From assembly GCF_018998565.1 (NCBI RefSeq), contig NZ_JAHNZO010000035.1, positions 20,269-84,268 on the forward strand: a stretch of DNA of 64,000 nt, given 5' to 3'. Below, piece after piece: positions 25,731-32,601 of the stretch. The stretch is from Paenibacillus oleatilyticus (GTDB lineage: Bacteria > Bacillota > Bacilli > Paenibacillales > NBRC-103111). The notes below the pieces were generated by a model that made no database searches, had not been told where the DNA came from, and saw nothing but the letters and a program-made list of their open reading frames with translations. A program made the position numbers and the translations under genes. Position 1 is the first letter of the stretch; each line of letters opens with the position of its first letter.

Positions 25731-26819
25731 ATGTCCAAGCGCGCGTACAACTTCAATCCCGGCCCGGCTGCGCTCCCGCTCGAAGTGCTGCAGAAAGCCC
25801 AAGAAACGTTCGTCGATTACAACGGCATCGGCATGTCGCTGACGGAGATCTCCCACCGCAGCAAGGAATATGAAGCGCTGAACCGTGAAACCCAAGAGCT
25901 GATGCTTGAACTGCTCGGTTTGTCGTCCGGCTATCAGGTGTTGTTTTTGGGCGGTGGCGCCAGCATGCAATTTTCCATGATTCCGCTCAACTTCCTGAAG
26001 CCTGGCAAGGTCGGGAGCTACCTCGTAACGGGCAGCTTTTCCGAGAAGGCGTATCAGGATGCCAAAATTGTCGGGGAAGCGGTCGTCGCCGCCTCCAATA
26101 AAGAAACGAACTGGAGAAGCCTGCCGAAAGCAGGAGATATTCGGATCGATCCGAACTCCGCTTACGTGCATATGACAACGAACAATACGATCGAAGGCTC
26201 GCAATGGTCCGATATTCCGGAAACCGGAGACATTCCGCTGATTGGCGATATGACCAGCGGCATCTTGAGCCGTCCGATCGATGCCCATAAATTTGCGATG
26301 ATCTATGCAGGGGCGCAAAAAAACCTTGGTCCTGCCGGCGTAACCGTTGCGGTTATCCGCGACGATCTGCTCCAGGAAGAACCGAAGCATGTTCCTGTCA
26401 TGCTGCGTTATACGACGCATGCCAAAAATCAGTCGCTGTATAACACGCCTCCCGTACATTCGATCTATGTCGTTAACCTGATGCTGAAATGGGTGAAGGA
26501 GAACGGCGGGGTAGAGGCGATGGAGAAGCAGAACGTCGCCAAGACGAAGCTGCTCTACGATGTCATCGATGCATCGGGCGGATTCTATACCGGAAACATT
26601 GCCCCGGACAGCCGTTCGATCATGAACGTTACGTTCCGCCTGCCGAGCGAAGAGCTGGAGAAAGCCTTCGTCAAGGAATCGGAGAAGAACAACTTCATCG
26701 GTCTGGCCGGTCACCGCAGCGTAGGGGGTATTCGCGCTTCCGCTTACAATGCGGTTCCTTACGAAGCTTGTGCGGCGCTGGCCGAATTTATGGTTGATTT
26801 CCAAAAACGCAACGGGTAA
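25731..26819 (+). CDS. serC: Phosphoserine aminotransferase
   Basis: A 362-residue PLP enzyme of serine biosynthesis that converts 3-phosphohydroxypyruvate and glutamate to phosphoserine. It begins RAYNFNPGPAALPLEVL as in SerC. FLGGGASMQF is the cofactor-phosphate region. AGAQKNLGPAGVTV carries the PLP-binding Lys, and GHRSVGGIRASAYNA closes the active site. The ATG at 25731 with GAAGGGG upstream is preferred to the ATG at 25707. No serA is present nearby. Confidence 0.95.
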   Translation: MSKRAYNFNPGPAALPLEVLQKAQETFVDYNGIGMSLTEISHRSKEYEALNRETQELMLELLGLSSGYQVLFLGGGASMQFSMIPLNFLKPGKVGSYLVTGSFSEKAYQDAKIVGEAVVAASNKETNWRSLPKAGDIRIDPNSAYVHMTTNNTIEGSQWSDIPETGDIPLIGDMTSGILSRPIDAHKFAMIYAGAQKNLGPAGVTVAVIRDDLLQEEPKHVPVMLRYTTHAKNQSLYNTPPVHSIYVVNLMLKWVKENGGVEAMEKQNVAKTKLLYDVIDASGGFYTGNIAPDSRSIMNVTFRLPSEELEKAFVKESEKNNFIGLAGHRSVGGIRASAYNAVPYEACAALAEFMVDFQKRNG

Positions 26820-26832
26820 TCGGACCCGTCCG

Positions 26833-26875
26833 GCAGCTTTCGCCACGGCATGAAGCCGAGCGAAGGCTGCTTTTT
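26833..26875 (+). terminator. Intrinsic terminator after serC
   Basis: GCAGCTTTCGC and GCGAAGGCTGC pair (one G-U) with a 16-base loop, followed by TTTTT. A second GC-rich hairpin at about 26901-26920 may serve the convergent regulator gene. Confidence 0.8.
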
Positions 26876-26937
26876 GTACGGCGCCGAATATGACAAGAAC
26901 GCCGCGGCAAGCTGCGCGGCGCTCGTTGTATCGGATA

Positions 26938-27654
26938 TTAGGCGTAAGATTCTTTCATGGCGGGCTCGGCCAATTTGTAACCGACGTTGCGGATGGTTAC
27001 GATATATTCAGGGTTACGGGCGTTGGTCTCGATCTTGTCGCGCAAATGGCTGATATGCACGTCGACGATCCGCGTATCGCCAAGGAAATGATAATCCCAG
27101 ACGCCGTGCAGCAGCTGCTGGCGGCTGAGCACTTTGCCGCGGTGCTTGCACAGGAAGAGCAGCAGATCGAATTCTTTGGGCGTCAGCTCGATCGGCTGGC
27201 CCTTGACCTTCACTTCCCGCTGATCGGGCTGAATGACGATCTGACCGATGGAGACCGGCGTGTTCGGACTTGTGGAAGGCAGGGTCTGGATGCGGCGCAG
27301 GATCGCTTGAATCCGCGAGATCAGCTCTTGCGGGCTGAAAGGCTTCGTCATGTAATCGTCGGCACCGTTATCGAGCCCGGCGATTTTGTCGGACAAGTCC
27401 TGCATCGCCGTCAGCATAATGATCGGCACGAGATTGTTCTGGCCGCGCAGCTTGCGGCACACTTGAATGCCGTCCATCTTGGGCAGCATCAGGTCAAGCA
27501 CGATCAGATCGGGGCGGAAATGCTGAATCGCCTGGAATACCGCTTCACCGTCATAGACGCAGTGCACTTCGAAGCCGACCAGCTTCAGGTTGAATTCTAT
27601 GAGCATCGAAATTGAAGGTTCGTCGTCAACGACAAGAATTTTCTTCTTCATCAT
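26938..27654 (-). CDS. Orphan OmpR/PhoP-family response regulator
   Basis: A 238-residue two-domain regulator. The receiver domain (about 3-120) has the acidic pair VVDDE, the phosphorylation site VLDLMLPKMDG, MLTAMQD and the KPFSP lysine. The C-terminal winged helix (about 140-232) has ELTPKEFDLLLFLCKHRGKV and DVHISHLRDKIE. The ATG at 27654 follows AAAGGAG. No histidine kinase is encoded beside it, so its partner lies elsewhere. It is divergent from trmL. Confidence 0.88.
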   Translation of the reverse strand: MMKKKILVVDDEPSISMLIEFNLKLVGFEVHCVYDGEAVFQAIQHFRPDLIVLDLMLPKMDGIQVCRKLRGQNNLVPIIMLTAMQDLSDKIAGLDNGADDYMTKPFSPQELISRIQAILRRIQTLPSTSPNTPVSIGQIVIQPDQREVKVKGQPIELTPKEFDLLLFLCKHRGKVLSRQQLLHGVWDYHFLGDTRIVDVHISHLRDKIETNARNPEYIVTIRNVGYKLAEPAMKESYA

Positions 27655-27779
27655 TTCGGATAGTCTCCTTTGTAGTCGCTTGGATAAGTTCATTATCTCA
27701 GAGCACTATCATCTTCGTATTAAGAAAAGGTAAAACGTATGTAAAATTAATGAGGCATACAGGAGGAAAACGGAGCAGC

Positions 27780-28244
27780 ATGGCTTTTCATATCGTACTG
27801 GTAGAGCCGGAAATTCCGGCCAATACGGGGAATATCTCCAGAACGTGCGCCGCGACCGGCACTTGGCTGCACTTGGTTCGTCCGCTAGGCTTCAATACCG
27901 ACGACCGGACCCTCAAGCGTGCGGGACTGGACTATTGGCACGCCGTCAAGCTGGAGTATCACGATTCGTTTCAGGAAGTGAAGGACAAATACAAGGACGG
28001 CCGCTTCTTTTTTGCCACGACCAAGGCCTCTAAAGTTTACACGGATTTGACATTTCAAGATGGCGATTTTCTGGTCTTCGGCAAAGAGACGAAAGGGCTT
28101 GCCCCGGAGATTTTAGCCGAGCACCCGGATTCGCTTATGCGGCTGCCGATGACGGACGCTGTTCGTTCGCTGAACTTGTCCAATGCCGCGGCGATCGTTC
28201 TGTTTGAAGCGCTCCGGCAGACCGGATTTCCAGAATTGTCCTGA
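27780..28244 (+). CDS. trmL: tRNA (cytidine(34)-2'-O)-methyltransferase
   Basis: A 154-residue SPOUT-fold enzyme that methylates the wobble ribose of some leucine tRNAs. PEIPANTGNISRTCAATG near the N-terminus, LVFGKETKGLAPEIL in the middle and SLNLSNAAAIVLFEALRQ at the end are the three TrmL/SPOUT motifs forming the knot. GGAGG with GGAG closer by lies upstream of the ATG at 27780; the longer frame from 27612 lies in the regulator gene region and has no ribosome site. Confidence 0.92.
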   Translation: MAFHIVLVEPEIPANTGNISRTCAATGTWLHLVRPLGFNTDDRTLKRAGLDYWHAVKLEYHDSFQEVKDKYKDGRFFFATTKASKVYTDLTFQDGDFLVFGKETKGLAPEILAEHPDSLMRLPMTDAVRSLNLSNAAAIVLFEALRQTGFPELS

Positions 28245-28380
28245 AACCTGCCCATTCGTTACGAAAATGCGACACTCATAGAAATCAACGGAGAAAACTC
28301 GCAATTATGGGAAGGAATTTTAACATCAGCGTCGAACTATATGGAGGGCAAGCGTAATCGTGCGAAAGTGAGGTGAATTG

Positions 28381-28632
28381 ATGATGAAACCGGCAGGAGT
28401 AGTAAGAAAAGTCGACCAGCTCGGCAGAATTGTACTCCCGAAATCGCTGCGCAAAAGATACCAAATGAACGAAGGCGATCCTGTTGAAATATTGGTAAGC
28501 GGTGATCATATCATTCTGGAGAGGTATCGTCCCCGCTGCGTATTTTGCGGCTCAATGGAGCAAGTGAGTGATTTCAAGGAAAGACACATCTGCGCCGAAT
28601 GTCTGGTCGAGATGCATCAGTTAAAAGGGTAA
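28381..28632 (+). CDS. AbrB-like transition-state regulator with C-terminal Cys pairs
   Basis: An 83-residue protein. The N-terminal half (KPAGVVRKVDQLGRIVLPKS) is the swapped-hairpin AbrB DNA-binding domain, close to Bacillus AbrB. The C-terminal half has CVFCG and CAEC, which could bind zinc, unlike the short AbrB tail. GAGGTGA lies upstream of three possible starts (TTG 28378, ATG 28381, ATG 28384); 28381 is chosen on spacing. AbrB represses matrix and other post-exponential genes in Bacillus, so a link to the EPS locus is plausible but not shown. Confidence 0.85.
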   Translation: MMKPAGVVRKVDQLGRIVLPKSLRKRYQMNEGDPVEILVSGDHIILERYRPRCVFCGSMEQVSDFKERHICAECLVEMHQLKG

Positions 28633-28668
28633 TTCGCGCGGCTGCGCAGGGTTAGCCCGCAAATGGCA

Positions 28669-28715
28669 AAGCACGGTCGGATCGTTCCGTAAAAGGACGC
28701 CGGCCGTGCTTTTTT
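28669..28715 (+). terminator. Intrinsic terminator between convergent abrB-like and regulator genes
   Basis: GCACGGTCGG pairs with CCGGCCGTGC (one bulge) and is followed by TTTTTT. Confidence 0.8.
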
Positions 28716-28731
28716 GTCTGCTGGAAGCCGT

Positions 28732-30306
28732 TTAAAGCTTTTCCTCCGCCGGGGGCGCGGACAGGCTGTTTCTTTTTTTACGGACCCACTTGCGCAGCTC
28801 TTTGGTGTTGCCGTTTTTCTGATAAATGGCGATCAACCGGTCATAATACAAGGTTTCGTCCGCCAAGCCGTGCTGCAACCCGCTAAGCAGGAATGGAATG
28901 GCTTGGCTGCTTTTTCCGGTCAGCGTGCAGTAATCGGCCGCCCATAAGGTGATGCCTTCCCATAGCTGCTCGACTTTTTCTTTCAACGATAAGGCAAAAG
29001 GATCGTAGCATCCCGGCATGAGCTTGCCGCTGAGCCGGCTAAGCAAATCTTCGCACAGCCCGTATTTCACCTCGCTATCCTGCTCTGCGGCGACCTGCTG
29101 CAGATCGTTCAGAAATTCCATTAAATCGCAATCGACAAGATAATGAAGCTTGACGACATCTCTTCCGATCGTCAGGCACGGCTTGTCCGTATCATTCGTC
29201 TCCAGCAGCTTGGAGAAATGACTCAAGTAGACGCGCAAATTCCGCATCGCATTCGGATGCTCGACTTCCGGGAAGAGAGCTTCGCACAGCTGCTCCCGCG
29301 TAGCGGTGGGATGAAAGGCCAGATAGATCAGCAGGCTTTTGGCGTACCGGGTATTCCAGCCGCCCGTTACGATCCGGTCGTTCAGCCAGACTTCGAACTT
29401 GCCCAAGCAGCGGATGCGTATCCGGTTTCCGTCCCATTGCTCGTAGCCCTGTTTGGTCAATTGCTGCACGTGCTGCCGCAGCTCGCGGTTGATGGCGTTA
29501 TTCCGTTGCCCGGGTAGCGGCTTGCGGCTAAAGGCATCGATCCAGTCGGCCGCATAAATCGGCTGATCGACGAACACCAGGCTCGAGGCGTCGGGGACGA
29601 CCAAGAAGCCCGTCGACTCCAGCTGCGCATGCGTCAGACCGGCCAGCGCCGGCGTGAAGACAGGGTCCTGCTCGCCGGAGAGCAGCAGTATAGGCTTTTG
29701 GAGGACGAGATAATCTTTCGGAAATAGGGGCTTCATCGCCAGCTCCACCATTTGAACATAAGTGGGGGGATGGACCCGTTCAAAGGCTTGCACGATTCGC
29801 TGCGTCAAGACCGCATCCGTGTGCTTGACGGACATGCGCTTCGCCATCGCTTCCCCAAGCGTCTGACGTGCTGCTTTCTTGGCAAGGGAAACACGCAGCT
29901 TGTATTCTTTATGAAGCGAGGCAAGCGGAAGGTGGGCAAATGGCGAGATCAGGATGAGGCTTTCAACCATCGAGCCGTACGCCGATGCGAACTGAACGGC
30001 GAGGTGCGCCCCGAAGTCGTGACCCAGCAGGGTGACACGGTCTAATCGCAGCGAACGCAGCAGAGCATGGAGTTCTCCGGTCAGCAGCTCCCAAGAAATG
30101 TCCGGGTGTCCTTCGCTGCTTTGTCCGTGGCCTCTTAAATCGTACAAGAGGACGGAATAGCGCCATTCGAGAAGCGGGACAATGGACTGCCAGAAGGTAG
30201 AGTTCAATCCGGCGCCGTGGATCATAACCAAAGTTTTCGCTCCCTTGGCGGGGCATTCGTAATGCTCGTAATACATCAGAGAATCGGCGGAAATGAAAAA
30301 CGACAT
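28732..30306 (-). CDS. Alpha/beta-hydrolase fused to a SARP/BTAD-type transcriptional regulator
   Basis: A 524-residue fusion. Residues 1-260 are an alpha/beta-hydrolase fold (MIHGAGLN near 28-35, YDLRGHGQSS, LLSGEQDP). The nucleophile elbow reads GHDFGA, so Asp97 replaces the usual Ser, as in epoxide hydrolases and haloalkane dehalogenases. The usual catalytic His near 242 reads ASSLVF with no His. It is therefore probably a ligand sensor, not an esterase. Residues 297-370 form a winged helix (RIRCLGKFEVWLND, REQLCEALFPEVEHPNAMRN) and 375-520 a helical BTAD-like region. GGGGGA precedes the ATG. The target genes are unknown; autoregulation through the inverted repeat upstream is possible. Confidence 0.8.
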   Translation of the reverse strand: MSFFISADSLMYYEHYECPAKGAKTLVMIHGAGLNSTFWQSIVPLLEWRYSVLLYDLRGHGQSSEGHPDISWELLTGELHALLRSLRLDRVTLLGHDFGAHLAVQFASAYGSMVESLILISPFAHLPLASLHKEYKLRVSLAKKAARQTLGEAMAKRMSVKHTDAVLTQRIVQAFERVHPPTYVQMVELAMKPLFPKDYLVLQKPILLLSGEQDPVFTPALAGLTHAQLESTGFLVVPDASSLVFVDQPIYAADWIDAFSRKPLPGQRNNAINRELRQHVQQLTKQGYEQWDGNRIRIRCLGKFEVWLNDRIVTGGWNTRYAKSLLIYLAFHPTATREQLCEALFPEVEHPNAMRNLRVYLSHFSKLLETNDTDKPCLTIGRDVVKLHYLVDCDLMEFLNDLQQVAAEQDSEVKYGLCEDLLSRLSGKLMPGCYDPFALSLKEKVEQLWEGITLWAADYCTLTGKSSQAIPFLLSGLQHGLADETLYYDRLIAIYQKNGNTKELRKWVRKKRNSLSAPPAEEKL

Positions 30307-30348
30307 AAGTCCAAAGTCCCCCTATGGGATTCAAATTTTCATTTAAAT

Positions 30349-30364
30349 TAGTCTAATAGGACTA
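30349..30364. promoter_or_regulatory. Inverted repeat upstream of the hydrolase-fusion regulator
   Basis: TAGTCTAATAGGACTA is a near-palindrome about 43 bases upstream of the regulator start. It could be its own operator; no direct support beyond symmetry and position. Confidence 0.4.
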
Positions 30365-30554
30365 GGTCTTTGGATATTATATCAAATGTTTAGCCAAAAT
30401 TTAATAAAGCTAGGGGAAAATTTATGAATTCTTTTGGTTTTGTAACCATTCTGTAACGCTCGCTGTGCTAGAATGCCAAGTAAGGAATGAATACACTCTT
30501 CGGTCAAGCTCATACAAAATCATACTAAAACCATATAGAGGTGGACTTGTCAGG

Positions 30555-30725
30555 ATGGAGCGAATCGAAATGACTACTGGAGATGAAACCGTTATACATT
30601 TGGAGATCCGTGAAGTAATGAGGCAGCTTGGACTCAATCCGCTCGATTGGCAAAAGTTCGGCAGCAGTCCGATCCCCCTTGACCAGACTTCGCAGCCCGA
30701 TGCGGAGAATGAAGACACACGTTAG
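30555..30725 (+). CDS. Small LDIR/QLG protein C (56 aa)
   Basis: A 56-residue protein starting MERIEM at 30555, with GAGGTG about 12 bases upstream. The core VIHLEIREVMRQLGLNPLDW aligns with small proteins A and B near sinR (L(D/E)IR, QLG, Pro). The tail is polar and acidic (TSQPDAENEDTR). It is on its own between a regulator gene and a small membrane-protein gene, about 5.5 kb from protein B. A perfect-looking operator element lies 28 bases after its stop, and a half-site (CATACAAAAT) lies at 30511. Function unknown. Confidence 0.62.
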   Translation: MERIEMTTGDETVIHLEIREVMRQLGLNPLDWQKFGSSPIPLDQTSQPDAENEDTR

Positions 30726-30753
30726 CCGATGGTTCTATTTTTTTATAGTGATA

Positions 30754-30768
30754 GATACAAATTGTATC
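30754..30768. promoter_or_regulatory. Operator-like element GATACAAATTGTATC
   Basis: A 15-bp near-perfect palindrome of the same family as those near the XRE genes and the EPS operon. It lies after small protein C and before a long stem-loop. What it controls is not clear; no convincing promoter is seen on either side. Confidence 0.55.
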
Positions 30769-30783
30769 TGCGGAGTATGAAAA

Positions 30784-30865
30784 CGGGTTGAAAGATGCCG
30801 GCCGCAAATGCAATCAGGTGCTGTAACGAACCTTGATTGATCCGGAAGCCGCATCTCTCAACCCG
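30784..30865 (-). terminator. Long stem-loop, possible terminator of the small membrane-protein gene
   Basis: CGGGTTGAAAGATGC (30784-30798) pairs with GCATCTCTCAACCCG (30851-30865) with one mismatch. The 52-base interior contains a second hairpin (AATCAGGT against ACCTTGATT). On the minus strand the stem is followed by TTTTC. It could end the minus-strand gene or be part of a structured RNA. Confidence 0.45.
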
Positions 30866-30886
30866 CAGGCGAAGGGAAGCGTATGA

Positions 30887-30985
30887 TTAAAGTCCCTTGG
30901 TTTTGTCATCATTGTATGCGGCTGTAAGCATCGAGACAATGAACAGAAGAAAAACCACGATAACGATCCAAAATGTGACTGACAT
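30887..30985 (-). CDS. Small single-pass membrane protein (32 aa)
   Basis: A 32-residue frame with GGGAGGTG and ATG spaced by about 8 bases. It reads MSVTFWIVIVVFLLFIVSML and ends in TAAYNDDKTKGL, that is one transmembrane helix with a short charged tail. The strong ribosome site and clear helix make it more credible than other short frames. It belongs to no family that I recognise. It is convergent with small protein C and followed by the long stem-loop at 30784-30865. Confidence 0.6.
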   Translation of the reverse strand: MSVTFWIVIVVFLLFIVSMLTAAYNDDKTKGL

Positions 30986-31053
30986 TTACTCAGCACCTCC
31001 CGCCTATATTATAACCAACCCATTGGCAAAAGAAAACGCTAAATATGTGAATT

Positions 31054-32133
31054 TTACTTGAAAAACAAGAAGTGTGTCGCCAGCGGCCGCAGGCGCCCTC
31101 CGGCATCGGACGGCCGGTTGATCACCTGTCCGTCATAGATCAAGCTTGACGATCCGCCCCCGTCCAGATTGTAGGCGTCTTTGACGCCGAGTGCGACCAG
31201 CTTGTCCTGAAGCTCCGGCAGCGTGGCGCCGGAATGGCCGTTTTCGTCGTTGCCGTCCGTCACCATAAAGAGCAACTGATCGTTCTTAAAGCTGCCGACC
31301 ACCGTCCGCGGCGCACGGGCCGGGGAGGTCAGCCACTGATTCGGAATGTTCTGCTTCTTCCCGTCCTGGAGTAGGATCGGCACGAATGTCGCCCCGAAGG
31401 ACGGCTTCAGCTTGTCCAAATCTTCTTGTCGCGAAAACTTGCCGCCGATCAGCTTCCGATCGGTGCTGATCCCGATGAACGCCAGATCCTCGAACGTCGG
31501 CTCGAAGCCGTAGACATACTTGCCTCCGAGCACCGTCGTGCTCAGCGGGAACCGCTTGCCGGTTTTGTTGTCATCGGCGAAGCCTCCGGCATTGATCCCG
31601 GCGACAGCGCCATAGCGGCGTACCGCTTCCATCGTCGTTTCGCTGCCCCCGACCTTGTCTTTTCCCAGCACCATTTTCATGCCTTTGTCCGTTTTCAGAT
31701 CCACTTTGAGCGCGTAGCCTTTATACCTCGGTTCCGTAAACGTATATAATTTCAGATCGACGTTGGACGTTGTCGTGGCGCGGTTGACCTTGCCGCCGAG
31801 CTTGGCGCCGATCCGCGAATCGAAGATGGCCGCCGGGCGCGCAGCCGCCGATTCCGCCGTTTGTGTCATTGCGGCAGCTTCGGCCGAGCTTTTGGAGTAC
31901 AGCTCGTAGTATTTCTCGATCGTCGACCGGGTTTGCGCCGCGTCGGCCTTTGTTTTGTCCAGCTTGGCAAGGACGTTCTGCCAGTCATCGCCGGCTTTCC
32001 ACGAAGCGCCGGGAGCCCCGGCGAATGGGGATAGCTCGACCGAAACGCCCGCGATAAGCAGAAACAGCAGCAAACCGATAAACGGCGCGCACACCAGCAG
32101 CATCGTCCGGTTAATATGTTGAATCGGAATCAT
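31054..32133 (-). CDS. Membrane-anchored phosphodiester glycosidase (NAGPA/DUF2233) domain protein
   Basis: A 359-residue protein with an N-terminal membrane anchor (TMLLVCAPFIGLLLFLLIAG, about 10-29). An extracytoplasmic helical stretch follows (about 50-95), then the NAGPA domain, with motifs AVAGINAGGF, ARAPRTVVGS, LLFMVTDGN and NLDGGGSSSLIYDG. The family cleaves sugar phosphodiesters or acts on cell-wall and exopolysaccharide glycans at the surface. It is the last gene of a probable minus-strand operon behind YesM/YesN and a coiled-coil membrane protein, suggesting control by that two-component system. Confidence 0.82.
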   Translation of the reverse strand: MIPIQHINRTMLLVCAPFIGLLLFLLIAGVSVELSPFAGAPGASWKAGDDWQNVLAKLDKTKADAAQTRSTIEKYYELYSKSSAEAAAMTQTAESAAARPAAIFDSRIGAKLGGKVNRATTTSNVDLKLYTFTEPRYKGYALKVDLKTDKGMKMVLGKDKVGGSETTMEAVRRYGAVAGINAGGFADDNKTGKRFPLSTTVLGGKYVYGFEPTFEDLAFIGISTDRKLIGGKFSRQEDLDKLKPSFGATFVPILLQDGKKQNIPNQWLTSPARAPRTVVGSFKNDQLLFMVTDGNDENGHSGATLPELQDKLVALGVKDAYNLDGGGSSSLIYDGQVINRPSDAGGRLRPLATHFLFFK

Positions 32134-32169
32134 GGCTTTCGGAGTTCACTGTCCTTTCGTCCGTGCAAT

Positions 32170-32601
32170 CTATTGCAGCGCATCCAGCTGCTTCTTCAAG
32201 TCTTCGAGCTTGTTTTTCACTTCGGCAAGCTGCGTATAGAGCTGGTTGCTGTTGTCCGTCTTGCTGCTGGCGCTGTCTTTAGTAAAGGCGAGCAGCTCGT
32301 TCACCGCATCGACCTTCGTCTGCAGCTTGGCCATTTCGCCGGTCATGTTATCTTTAAGCTCGGCGATCTGCTTCTGGTATTGCTCCTGCACGGCGGCAAG
32401 CTGCTCATTCGTTTGAGCGGCGAGCTCTTCCTTGAGCTGCCGCTTCAAATGATCGGTATAAAGCTTGGCGCCCCATGCGCCCGAGCCGACAAGTACGGCC
32501 CAGACCAGCGCCAGAATCAGATACGTTTTCCTCGTCGGTTTTCTCGGCTTGACGTTGCGCGGAGCGGACGGTTGTCCCGCCGGCTCGATCTGCATACTCA
32601 T
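32170..32601 (-). CDS. Single-pass membrane protein with an extracellular coiled coil
   Basis: A 143-residue protein. A basic N-terminus (RNVKPRKPTRKTY) is followed by one transmembrane helix (LILALVWAVLVGSGAWGAKL, about 28-47). The rest is a long charged helix with heptad patterns (residues 50-143; QLKEELAAQTNEQLAAVQEQ, LAEVKNKLEDLKKQLDAL). The orientation suggests the coiled coil is outside. It overlaps the YesN-like gene by 4 bases, so it is translationally coupled to it. I do not recognise a family; a partner for the glycosidase gene next door is a guess. Confidence 0.7.
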   Translation of the reverse strand: MSMQIEPAGQPSAPRNVKPRKPTRKTYLILALVWAVLVGSGAWGAKLYTDHLKRQLKEELAAQTNEQLAAVQEQYQKQIAELKDNMTGEMAKLQTKVDAVNELLAFTKDSASSKTDNSNQLYTQLAEVKNKLEDLKKQLDALQ

